Part shown: positions 12,801-24,100 of the stretch, in pieces
Numbering within the stretch: the stretch's first letter is position 1
Layout: every line of letters begins with the position of its first letter
Assembly: GCA_010645155.1 (NCBI GenBank)
Contig: CM021312.1
Coordinates: forward strand, 9,143,066-9,207,065
Direction of reading: 5' to 3'
From: Tigriopus japonicus
Taxonomy: Eukaryota; Arthropoda; Copepoda; Harpacticoida; Harpacticidae
DNA length: 64,000 nt
Made by a program: the position numbers and the translations under genes
Notes under the pieces: generated by a model
What the model was told of the DNA's origin: nothing
Databases searched by the model: none
What the model saw: the letters and a program-made list of their open reading frames with translations, nothing else

Positions 12801-13265
12801 ATAAAAGTCATTTCACTTCATTTTCAGCGCCAAATTCTTGCACACGCCATCGAGATATCGCTGCACTATGATTCCACTTCCGGGAAACTCACATTAGGAA
12901 TAATTCAAGCAGAGCTAAAGGGTGTGAAGCCTCAAAATCCATCTCAGGTGGAAGCGCATCTGTATTCAAAAGTGACCTTATTCGAAGGCCGAAGAGTGAT
13001 CAAGGCCAAAAAAACGCGACCCGTGGGCTTCAACGTCAAGCCTCAGTTTCACGAGACTTTCAGTATTCTCTTTCCCGTCACCTACCTCGAAAAGGTCTCT
13101 TGTATCATCAGCCTTTGCAGTAAAGACCGTCAAGGATCCAAAGTTGTCATGGGGAGGATTTGTGTGGGACCAGAAACCTATGCTGAAGGTCAAGGCCATC
13201 TTCATTGGACCCGAATGAGACTGAATGACGGAGCTACAATTATCCAATGGCATCAGCTCACATGA
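9836..13265 (+). CDS. Synaptotagmin-like membrane protein with two C2 domains, probably Ca2+-independent
   Basis: Nine exons give 481 codons: 9836-9945, 10005-10122, 10374-10471, 10534-10757, 11226-11329, 11397-11481, 11541-11638, 11700-11870, 12828-13265. Phases close throughout. A short N-terminus leads into one membrane helix (about residues 12-36, IGLLIIGGG-like, rich in L, G and C), followed by the basic stop-transfer RRRGK. A Ser/Arg-rich linker (37-205) precedes C2A (about 205-335) and C2B (about 340-481). C2B keeps the synaptotagmin hallmarks KKTRPVGFNVKPQFHETFSI, GRICVGPETY and C-terminal WHQL. The loop aspartates that hold calcium are mostly absent: loop 1 reads VKPQNPSQVE and loop 3 reads CSKDRQGSK. 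This resembles calcium-insensitive synaptotagmins such as Syt12/14/16, though I cannot fix the subtype. The likely role is in vesicle traffic (family inference). Its 3' end faces polycystin A, 64 bp stop to stop. Confidence 0.78.
11961..12203. mobile_element. Foldback MITE (GGTCGGTTGTTGAGG family), copy 1
   Basis: A 243-bp palindromic element in the last intron of the synaptotagmin-like gene. It begins GGTCGGTTGTTGAGG and ends with the inverted form CAACAACCGACC. Inner arms share AGTATAGTAGAAGCAT and CTTGATCAAGCATGG-type sequence. A perfect TTATA duplication flanks it (11956-11960 and 12204-12208). Three more copies are in this window. Confidence 0.88.
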
Positions 13266-13307
13266 AGAAATTAGAAAATACATATGCTTTGTAAAACAAA
13301 AATCCCT

Positions 13308-13313
13308 TTTATT
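13308..13313 (-). terminator. Poly(A) signal of polycystin paralog A
   Basis: AATAAA on the minus strand, 17 nt after the stop codon of paralog A. It lies inside the expected 3' UTR of the convergent synaptotagmin-like gene. Confidence 0.6.
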
Positions 13314-13329
13314 ATGCTTGATGCTTAAG

Positions 13330-16300
13330 TTATTTCAAGGAGCCTGGAGCAAAGAACATGTCCATGGCAGCTCGTTTGCGAGCAATCCCACTCTGGACAC
13401 GTTCCATCTTATCCAGGACAAAGTCGATCTTGTTGACAATGACTGCAAAGGCGTTTTCCATCCGGTCAACCCTCTCCTCCAACCTATTTTGATAAATCGT
13501 TTTTACATTAATGCCCAAGAAGATGAGTTCCAATAGTTGACTTACTCCTCCATGTCCTCCTCAGTTGGTTTTGGTAATGGTAGAGAAGCACCTTCTTCAC
13601 CAACGACCACATCTTCAGTGGATGGTATAGCCTCACCCTCTTCCAAGAGATCTGGTTCATCATACTCGCCATTGTCAAGGTCTTCCACCAAATCTTCAAT
13701 CTCTTTTGCGTTCAAACCTTCCCCATCTTTGTCATATTTAGCCATGAACAACTCTATTTCCATTTCACTGAAGTTAGCTCTAAGAAAAAGATTCAGGATA
13801 TGCTACTTGATATCAAGATGGAAGCACGATTATGGAGAATATCACGTCAGGAAAAAAATTACAAGAATATCACTTAAGGCCTGAACTTCAGTGAAAATTC
13901 AACGGACCATTTATTTGGTCCAAATTGCCTCCCGTTTCAATACGACAACCATGTTGCATCAAAAATAAATCTTTGATTTCTGTGAAAAATATGTATCGTA
14001 GTAGCCTGCTTATCCTAAACAAAATGTTGTACATGATGTGATCTTGGAACCAATCCATAATTAATAACAAGTTGTAAAAAAGCATGAAAATAATAATAAA
14101 AGTCGGTTGATGAGGCCATTCGGAAGTATGGTCGAAGCAAAGTAAGACGGAGTAGAAATAACCATGCTCGAGAATATGCTCAGTGTACATATAAGCTGCG
14201 TTTTGCGATTGAAAAACGCAGCTTAAGTACCAAAACTTGATCAAGCATGGTTATTTCTACTCCTTACTACTATGCTTCATCTATGCTCCTACTATACTTC
14301 CAAATGGCCTCAACAACTGACCTATTAGCTCGGATGTTAGATGCACTAATTCAAATGGCTCAAGTATACCAAAGCATAGTATAAATAACGCTGCTTGAGT
14401 ATAGTCTCTGTACATCAGCTGACTTTCAAGCGCAGGTTATGAACAGAGACTATACTTGAGCAGAGTTATTTAAACTCTACTTCGGTATGCTTGAGCCATT
14501 TGAATTAGTGCATCTAACATTCGGGCTAATATTATGTAGGAAAAGTTAATATGACATAGAAGGTAATAATATAGTACAAAATAATATGAATATCTCGTGA
14601 TAAAACTACGGTATTAGAAAAAAATGCAAAAACAGGATTTGCATAACTCACTCTTTGAGGTATTGTCGGACTATACATCAGATTTACGTCGGAGTGACAT
14701 AATTTAGAAATAATAAGATGAAGAAATAGTAGCAAAATGAAAAAAAGGTAATAATGGGATCACGTGAAAAAGTACTGTAATTGAAAAAAATAAGCAGAAT
14801 AGGACTTGCATTACTCACTTTTTGAGGTTTTGTCGTACTTCTTCATAGGTGAGCGAGCCATCATCATTGGCCAATTTCAGGGCGCTTTCCAAATCGATTG
14901 CTCGATTACGAGGTCCACCCAGATGCCCAAGAATGTTATTATAACCACGTGCAAAGTAATCCCCAATCTCATACACGGTTTTACGAGCTGCAATTTCAGC
15001 CTTCACTTCCGTGTAGGTGTCATTGATGATAGCCAAAAACATATTCTGAAATAAAAAAATGGACAATAAAAAGCGTTTTTGAAGAAAAGTCAAGTCCAAA
15101 ATAAAGACTTTTTTATAGGTCGGTTGTTGAGGCAGTTTGGAAGTATAGTAGAAGCACATCTAGAAGCATAGAGGAAGCATAAAAGAAGCACATGACGCGC
15201 AGTAGAAATAACCATGCTCGATCAAGTTTTGCTACATAAGCTGCGATTGAAAAACGCAGCTGCTTTTGAAAAACACAGCTGCTTTTGAAAAACACAGCTT
15301 ATGTAGTGAAACTTGATCAAGCAAGGTTATTTCTACTGCGCGTCATGTGCTTCTTTTATGCTTCTAGATGTGCTTCTACTATACTTCCAAACTACCTCAA
15401 CAACCGACCTTATCTCGTAAAAAATATACTAGACTTACAATCAAAATGAAAAAGACAATCATGACGTAAGCGATGAAGTAGATGGGTCCCAAGTATCTTT
15501 CAGTTTGTTCCATCTCATTGAAGTCAAAGTCGCCCAAAATGATTCGAAGTAAAGAGAACACGGCATCTGTCATTGAGCTGTAGTCTTGCATGCTGGACCC
15601 GAAAATGAGATAGCCCACTTGGGCAAAGGCCATGAAGAATATGCCGAACATCAGTCCAAAACCAGCCACGTCTTTGGCACACTGGATATTGAATGAAAAT
15701 GAAGAACGAATTTTGTTTAAGCTCTAGTGTTTATTTTAGTGATCGACCGAAATAGTAGGTGATTGAGACGACTGAAATTCAATAATTTTGATGAAACAAA
15801 TTCAACGAAAACAATGATTTTGGTAGGGAGAGTAGGTTACAGAGAGTCCGTTCTGATTTAGAAATGTATTAATCAAATGATTTTTTTAGTTTAAATGATG
15901 AGAAAACAGGTCACTTAATTGTCCGCAGTCCCATTTTGATCCAATTATTATATTTTATCAAAATGTTAGCATATAGTCTGGCCATCTTCAATGGCTACAT
16001 CTATGTAATGGAATTCAAACATTCAATCACAACCAATCAAGTAAATGTCTTGCTAAAACTAGCCACTATGGTTAAAATTTGAAATAATGATTGATACTAA
16101 TGAACATTAATTAGAAACATTAATTTTTCGATCCTGGTCCCTCTAATTAGCAAAATATTACAAATGTGATTAAAACACAATACGTGGATGTAGATTTAAA
16201 GCACGACCAAAATTTCAGAAAACACAAAAAAAAAGACTTCCAAAAGTAATTATGTTTTTTAAGCATTACCCCTCTTTGTGTTTTTTTCCTTTTTCTTTTC

Positions 16301-19300
16301 CAACTATTTGGAGACATTGAACAACATGTGGAACCAATCAATCTCATGCACGAACTCTTCTAGTTTTAGTGGCTCTAGTTAAAATCGTTAAGCATTTTCA
16401 TCCAAAATTATGGCATTCAGGGAACTTTTTTCGGATTAATGAAAACGGTGTTTACTTCAAAGATCATAAGAAGTGTCTTCAGTTATGAAGCAATACATAA
16501 AGCAAAAATAAATTAATCCAAATTGCAAACGGTCGATCATCAGTTCAATGGAAACTCACCCGAGAAAGTGTTTTGGTCAACTGGGTCATGGTCTTGTTGA
16601 AAGATATGTATTTCAAGAATTTGATCCAAGCAAAGAAGATGTTCACCGCCATTGCACTATCCATGATCAAGGCCCTGTAAGTAAATAAAAGAAGCTCTCT
16701 GTGATAAGTTGCTCCTGAAAAGAAGTCTGGATAATGGAGCTTACAAGAATCCCAGTTGCGTAAAGTTTGCAAATTTGTCGGGGTCGGAAAGCAATTTGCC
16801 CAGATTTAGCTCAACCACGTAAATGGAAAGTCCGATCACGGCCATGGTCAAGCTAGATATCTGAAAAGCAATTTATCATTAGCTATAATAAATAAACTTT
16901 TTATCGTTTTGACTACGAAACAAAAAAACTAAACATAATTTAAAATAATGAATTCTTTACTCTTTTCCTATTTTTGAGAAATTCAATTTTTTTTTCTGAG
17001 TTTCAGCGATTCTTTCCAGCAATTTTGCACATATTTCTGGAACTGTTTTCTTTTGCCCGTTTTGTCTTATTTTGAAAGCTTTCTAAGTTTTTCATTTTTT
17101 AAGTATCTTTTTTATGAACTTAAGAGCAAAACTTCAATTTTCTTTGCATTTAGGAAATTTAATCATTGAATTCTGACCACTTTTCTTTTTTAAATGCATC
17201 TGTCTTTGGGAAGACGCTGGCTCATAAACAAAAGTCCTTTAACATGAGTATCATATGTTCAAAATACGTCTTTCATCAAAAAATCACAAATGCACTTGCA
17301 CAAAGGTTGCTCAAAGTGAGCGTTTCGAATCATACCGCTAGCATTAAAACGGGGCCGTTGGCTGGCTGCGCTGATTTACTTGGCAAATGCAAGTTTTTCC
17401 CATTAAAGCGTCGTCCATTTGTTGGTTCTAGGTGCTTGGAAACGATCAATCAAAATTTCACGTAAAAGTACCTTGGCTGGAATGGAGCCAATAGTATGCA
17501 AAATTCATTTTTAGGGTGATTGAATTAAAAGCACATAAACCAGTCTTGTGCTATTGCATGAAATAGGACTAAACATTGATCAAAACAATAATTTGAAAAT
17601 GCTGATTTGTTCAGTGGATCCCAAAGAATCATGTCAATATTTCAAAATGATTCCCATACAGAAAAATGTAGTAGTTTTTTGATTGCTTTTTAGTATACAT
17701 GATTTTATAAGTTTCGTTTTCTAACAAACAACCGAGCATATTATCAACCAGGTGTAGGAAGAGATATCAAGACGTGAAACATAAATTACTTCCAAGGATC
17801 AAGAATCATTAATTAGGCTCTTATATGGAAAAACCTGGATTCACCAAAATCGGCTGGGCAACTCAGCACAACCAACAACCGTGTTTTACCTCTAGCGGTA
17901 TGATTTAAAACGCTTAATTAAAGCAACCTTTGTGCATATCTAATTCGATCAACTTTTTTTCTTTTTCTCCCACTATTTTGGCATTTTCTTACTATTCTAC
18001 CTATTTCTATTTTGTCAAAAAAGAGCTCAATAAAAATTGACTTTTATAAAATTATATAAAATATAAAATTTTTCACCAATTAAAAATCCTCCCCCTAGTT
18101 AATACATGTAAACAAAATGTGTATTAAAAAGTGTCGTGAAACTACACCATATGGCCAAAAGTTGCGCAAAATGCGGCACTTACCACAATCACAACAATGT
18201 CCAATATGTTCCAAATGTTGTTGAAGTATCTAATCTTACTATGATTAATCTCTATGATCTCTTCCACACAATAGTACAAGATGAATGCAATGTAACAAAG
18301 TTCGCAAGCCATCACAAAGTAGTCAAATTGGGTGACATATCGCAGAAGCTTCACGGTTTGGAAAGACATCAACGGTAAAACACCCCCTGTGGCTGGGAAT
18401 TCAAAGGCCAATCTAATGAGATCAAATATGAGTTTATGATTGATTGATATGATTGTTGTAATTGATTCTTTTTCAACGTACTTGATGATGCAGAAGTAGT
18501 TCAAGTTGGCGTTGTAAACCGTGAAGTCAATGGCTACAAATCGCGTTGCTCTAGTGATCCACAGACCTTGTTTGAGTTCCTCTAAGATGGCTTCCGTTTC
18601 ATTACGTGAGGATCGGAGGTCTTGGAAATGCCCTGCTCCAGAATAAGTGGCCAGTTTCGCCGTGAAGCTTACCCCTTCCAACTTTTCATCATCTACCTCG
18701 GTATAGTCCCACCTAAAATTCGAGAGCATCGGCAACATCAAACTCTGAAAAATCACCTTCTCAAGTTTGGTTCTTAGAATGTAAAAATGGGATAGAGGGT
18801 AATGTAATCTAAATAGCTATTGAGTGTAAGTTCTGTCATATTTCCACATCCCTTTGGTCCATTTCTAAAAGTTCAAAAATTCTGACTAAATTATTTTGAT
18901 GAAGGCACAAGGTCATTTAAAGCGTTATGTTCCATCGAACTCAAGGAATTTCCTTCAATTGAAAAGAGTTGTCGTTCTTGTGCAAAAAGGACTTTTCTTC
19001 AAGAGTTAAATGACGACCTGAATGCATAAAAATGTACTAATTCAAGTTTGAGCCCATAAGAACAAAATTTCAAAACGAATCCGAACTTTTTGTTAAAAGC
19101 CATATTTTGTGCTACTTAAAAAGACGCTGAGATCTAAAGGGAGACTATTTTGCCAATGCACCCTGTAGAACGTCTAGTGTTCTAGTAGTCTTCTGTCAAC
19201 TCGAATGAGCGAGTCGCGCGATTGCCGCGCCTCTAGCGGATATTTCACTTTCCCTAGTATGCAAAAAATAGGCTAGAACTCGAATGAGGTGTTGAACTTA

Positions 19301-20621
19301 CGCTGTCATTGAGGTGAAGACTGGTTCCATTATGGTCTCGTTTATCCCAAATGTGGATTTGTTCTCGTGCTTCACAGCATAGCTATCGTAGCAAGTTTTT
19401 GTGATCCTCTGAACTTCGGCGTGTAACTCACAAGTTCCATTTTTCACTCTTAGCTGTCTTATCCTGAGGGAGTAAAAATGACAAAACATTAAACCTAACC
19501 ATAAGCCATGAAAAATCGTAAATACTTTCAATACAATAGCATTTGTCCCAATTGATCATATCTATGAATGGATGGTGCTTGCACGTTTGCGCAGTTAGTA
19601 GTTACTTATTTCAAAATGGTTTCCTCTAATAGGCTAAGCAAAGGTCATATGATTGATACCCTTAGATTGATAGTAATGGTTTTAGTAAGCTAACCTTGGA
19701 ACTCCTAAAAGTCTATTTTCAAAAAGGATATTGTTATCGCTGTTTGTAATGGGACAAGGACCCACTGCTTCGTCACCTCCTGGACAAATGAAATTGGTGC
19801 TTTCCCCGTTGCTATAGGTGTACTCCCAATACAACTTATCCAAAAAGTCGTTTTGGACGAATTTCCAAAAATCTTCCGTGTTTTGTACCGACTTAGCCTC
19901 CTTAAACAGGGTCTCCATAATATTGGTGTAATGATACTGTTGCGAAGACGTTGTTCCAAAAGTCACTAGAAAGATAGGTGAGGTTTTAATGAGTTTTATT
20001 TTAGTATTTCCGTCAAAACGTCTTGCTTACTGATTGAAAGTATCCCGATGAAAATGCAATAGACTACCAATTCCCGAATCGTGGTTCTAACATACAGTTC
20101 CCGATCAGTAGAAGTATTCATTTCCCTAGTAGACCACATTCCTCCACAACAACGCATGAAGAATGCCCAACAACTATTTGTTGGGGCTTCGCGATCCGGG
20201 CCAAACAAATAGGCTGAGTCCTTGTGAAATAGATGGTCATCATCCTCTTCCACAGTCTGAACCACATAGGTATCATCATCATAAGCATTATGTTCTCTGT
20301 CATCAACATTGATAAGCAAGTCTGGACCTTCATCTGAATCCCCTGTAATTTATTTGTGGTTACCGATTACTTTTCCTTCGGAACATTAAGTATTTGGCCA
20401 TCAAAACCTCTTCATAAAAAAGACGCTGAATCCTTACCCCAAGCTCTTTGAGAGGTTCCGGTTGTGGGCCGGGATGGATGATGGGAAACATGGCTAGATG
20501 GTCTAGATTCCACCCTGGTTATTTGACTAGCTGGTCTAGAGGTTTTACTGGCCGGTCTTGAACGCAATTGGGAGGTGTGACTCCCTGGCCTTGATGGCCC
20601 GCCCATAATTTCTTCCTCCAT
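13330..20621 (-). CDS. Polycystin-2-like TRPP channel, paralog A (shorter C-terminus)
   Basis: Twelve exons (minus strand, 825 codons): 20621-20438, 20342-20031, 19965-19695, 19463-19302, 18712-18482, 18412-18184, 16860-16745, 16674-16560, 15681-15439, 15045-14819, 13779-13546, 13483-13330. TRPP channels are tetrameric Ca2+-permeable cation channels of cilia and ER. A Ser/Arg-rich cytoplasmic N-terminus leads to S1 ([13 protein letters not shown]). The extracellular polycystin domain follows ([37 protein letters not shown]), then S2-S6. The pore helix ends in the filter L589-G590-D591, and S6 continues into [18 protein letters not shown]. The EF-hand-like loop starting at D713 ([13 protein letters not shown]) is one residue short against vertebrate PC2. 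The coiled coil [17 protein letters not shown] is kept, but the protein stops about 25 residues later, without the conserved tail of paralog B. Introns are full of foldback repeats. An unseen 5' exon is possible. Confidence 0.93.
14101..14322. mobile_element. Foldback MITE (GGTCGGTTGTTGAGG family), copy 2
   Basis: About 222 bp in the intron of paralog A between 13780 and 14818. It starts GTCGGTTGATGAGGCC and ends GGCCTCAACAACTGACC. Arms carry TAGAAATAACCATGCTC and its inverse, around a short palindrome GCTGCGTTTT/AAAACGCAGC. Flanking bases no longer form a clean duplication. Confidence 0.8.
14325..14529. repeat. Second foldback element, abutting MITE copy 2
   Basis: Arms of about 75-90 bp: TTAGCTCGGATGTTAGATGC at 14325 and its inverse form near 14510-14529. 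Both arms include CACTAATTCAAATGGCTCAA and a GAGTATAGTCTCTG block. The sequence differs from the neighbouring GGTCGG family, so it belongs to another foldback family. Only 2 bp separate the two elements. Confidence 0.8.
15118..15409. mobile_element. Foldback MITE (GGTCGGTTGTTGAGG family), copy 3
   Basis: A 292-bp palindromic copy in the paralog A intron between 15046 and 15438. It has GGTCGGTTGTTGAGGCAG and CAACAACCGACC ends, flanked by TTATA (left) and TTATC (right). The centre has a small tandem duplication of CTGCTTTTGAAAAACACAG, which explains why it is longer than copies 1 and 2. Confidence 0.87.
17291..17938. repeat. Long foldback element in the largest intron of paralog A
   Basis: Arms at about 17291-17400 and 17835-17938 are diverged inverted copies. 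They share TGCACAAAGGTTGC, AATCATACCGCTAG and GTTGGTTG/GTTGGCTG-type blocks. The interior of about 430 bp is AT-rich with no coding potential. It is likely an old DNA-transposon relic. Confidence 0.65.
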
Positions 20622-21120
20622 AATTGACCCTTGAAAGCACACTGTGTTATGTGAATCGGTAAACAGGCTAATACAATCACGTTTTTGAAGGTCTCCATAA
20701 CGATAAACATTTGCTTTGGGTATGGCTTGTTGCCTAGATACTAATTCAAAATAACACTTGAACCTAGATTTGTATCATTTTATTTAATTTCACTTCGTAC
20801 GATTTGAAGCAAGAATACACATAAGATATTTATTCAACCAATCCAATTTGCATAAAATCGTCATAACACATATTTTACACATTTAATTCAAAAACAAGGC
20901 TTTCGTACTCAACAAGGTTGGTTCATGAAGACACGAGTCTTATTTGGTCGTGGTCAATCAATAATCATTGTAAACCATAGCAAAGCACCGACGGCGACCA
21001 TGACAACCAGTGGTCGAATTGACGTTGGAGGGAGACTCAGTCAGCTTTCGGACTCGTTCATCTTTGGACTTTCGACAATTATACGTCAGTTCCACTTTCC
21101 CAGTGACCCAAGGATCAAAC
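20622..21120. promoter_or_regulatory. Shared divergent promoter region of the two polycystin genes
   Basis: Only 499 bp separate the start codons of paralogs A (minus) and B (plus). Both 5' UTRs and both core promoters should therefore lie here unless distal 5' exons exist. I see no TATA box at a position that clearly serves either gene. The start of paralog B sits in a favourable context (AACATGGCG). A TTTCCCAG just upstream, around 21094-21101, looks like a 3' splice site. Confidence 0.55.
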
Positions 21121-24100
21121 ATGGCGGATGAAGAGGGTCCTACAATGGCAGAGACCAATTCGAGACCAGGGACCTCGGGATCAGGTGGGGTTAGATCACG
21201 AGCAGCGAGTAGCAAGAGCCAACGATCTCGACCAGGCAGTGCTCAACCCGTGGGTTCCAGACCTCAGAGTTCCAAGAGCATCAAATCCCAACCTCGAAGT
21301 CGACCTGCCTCAAGCGTGTCCAAGAAATCCGGGATCTTGTCCCGAATGAGCTCGGCCACGTCCAATCGAAGTGCTTGGTCTGAGGGTAAGTGTGCAATGG
21401 TCCAGGGATAACCTATATAATAGTATTAATACTAGGGGTTCCTGAATGGTCTCATGAATGGGAACTAGGTGAGATGTTGAGGGCATTCAGAACTAGAGTG
21501 AAAGCAAAAAAGATAACGGCTAAATAACGGTGCTTCATTTCAAAGAAGGCAAATTGTTTTTGAGCCTTTACTGAAGTGTGGATTTTTAGACTGCTATCTT
21601 TTTACTTCTCCATTGCTTCTTGCTGTCCATATCATCTCATTTAGTTTTTGAAACGGTCAAAGCTAGATCCACATTGAGAAAATTTCTTGGTAGCTGACTA
21701 AAAATTCATTTAGTACATATCCCTTGATATTAGAATAACTATCAATAATAGAAATATGTTTCTTGTGCCCGACAACATTCTTATATTAAGCTTTGACTGT
21801 GCTTGTTATTTGAGAAACTGAGTAGATGCAACAAGAAGATATATAAATAAAAACATATATAAATTTTCTCTTCAAACAGGTTTGTCTGACCAACTAAGTC
21901 AAAAGAACATGGATAGAGCTTGAAATCAAGACATAAAGAGTCGTTAAGTGTTCTTAAAGATATTCTTAAAGAAATATTTTCTTCAAGAAATTTGTCATGA
22001 TTATTCTTTTCATTGCTTCCCCAACAGTCTGAAATTGAAACAGAGGGTGAATGGAAGTTTGATACGCAATTAGTGATATGAAAAACTCACATTTTTGAGG
22101 AAAAAGAACGCTTGAAGGGTCAATTCAAAGGCATACTTTTGCACCGTTCTCCCACTCTGGAGGCCTTGTAAGAATTAGGGAAAAGAAAGCTCTCGTTTTA
22201 GAGTGTGCTTAGTCAATTCATGTTCAGGTGTTAAAAATGACATTCGGGGAGGTCCCAAATAATGAACATCATAAATAATGCCCCTCTTTGTAAATATCAT
22301 TTCAGAAAACAGCATTGAGAATGTGTCAAATTCCCTTAAAGTCCTTCACAATTACAATCTATTGCTCCCACTAACAAAACTGATATTCATCCGAACAAAG
22401 GATCCTTCCTTTTTGGCAAATGACGTAATTTCGTTAGATTTGTATTTCTCTATGGACCTCCCTATAAAAAGTACCTACAAATCTACCCCAATGTCTTTTG
22501 CAATAACATATTTACCACTTTCCATGACAAATGAAAACAGCTGATCTCAAATCTTGGAAAAGTTTGTTGTTCAAATTTTACATCCTTTTCGCTTTCCCAT
22601 TTTCCGTTTTTAAAACATAACCAACTTCAATAGTCATCACAATTTTTGGTTCTTATTACGAAGATTTTTCTGCATTTGCTAAGTCTTAACAATGGAAGGC
22701 AGAACCTGATTGGCTTTGCTTGGGGATTTATTTGCAACAAAATTTCTCATCCCTCAAACCATCTAAAAAGGTTCGTTTATATCCGTTGAGAGCGATTACT
22801 TAGCAATTTTTGATGATTCTTGTTGGAAATATCATACAAAATTATAAATATTTGGGCAATTTTAGACACTTTTAAAACTTTATAGATGGTGAAGATATGT
22901 TTAAAGTCAATGAGGAGGATGAAGATCTGATTCGAGATGACGAGCCAACCCAAAAAGGTTGCTGGCACTCATTCACAAATTGTGTTGGAGGTGAGAAACG
23001 TTATTTATTGTTCCTAAAAAGAGCATCCTTCACAACTGATTATTTTTTTGTTGTCCAGGAATGTGGGCCACTCGTGAAATGGAGACCATTGATGATCGTG
23101 AGGTTTTTGTCCGGACGACCATCCGAGAACTCGTCGTGTACTGCATATTCTTGGTGGTCCTCTGCATTCGTAAGTTTTGCAAGCATATTTGAGATCATAT
23201 TTGTCGGAACTGCCAATGCTGAAACGCGCAACCTTTAAGGACGCGGTGTGTTTCGAATAATTGGTCTTTGGTTACTATTAAGTTCATCAAGCTCAGTGGT
23301 GTCTTGTGTTTGATTGTCAGTCTTGCCTTCCTTTTTGAAGCAACACTTTCCCTTCTTTTTGGCCCACAAAACCAAACATACAACCAACAAAATTGCAATG
23401 ATGACACATGAAACTATTATCAAGATAATCGTTGTTTTGGTGCAATCCGTCACAAATACGTTGAACCTAAAACAAAGGAAAGGGTACATAACTATATGTC
23501 ATCAAAGTTTTTTAGAGTTTGATGATCTCTGCTTAGATTTGTCGAAACTGAAACTAGAAACAATATTTATTGTTTTTGGAGAGGGGGCGGTTTTTGTTTG
23601 CGGCACTTGTTTTTTAAAATGGCTTTTCACTAAATTTTTCACAAGAAAACAATCTAGGTTGCGTGATTCTACGTTCTCAATTGCTCAACATACATTGTTT
23701 TGGGAGTGTAAGATGTATTTAAAAGGGTTTATTCAAGAGGAAATCTACTAATCATTGTCGATTTTAATTTCTACTTACTCATGAACTCTGCTGTCAACTA
23801 TCTTGTTTGTTAGAGGCTCCCGATTTGCGATGGAAAAGCTGTGCTTGAAGTTTGCTTCTTCCATTTGTACATTGTGTATAACGAGGCTGACCTCAAACTG
23901 ATTCTCTCCCACCTCGACCATTGGATTTGATTCATAATTCTCTGTCTTGAAGCTACTATTTGAAATGGGAATAGTAATCAAATCTTCATCCCTTTTCTGG
24001 ATTTTCCACATGACGTCTTCGTTTCTTGGTTGTGGGACGGCTTCGAAAAGGATAGTAATTTTGAGATTGTCTCCGACCTTGGAAATATTTCATGAAATTG

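Noticed and set aside
17166..17465. 99-codon frame in a polycystin A intron
   Set aside because: It falls inside the long foldback element and shows no family similarity.
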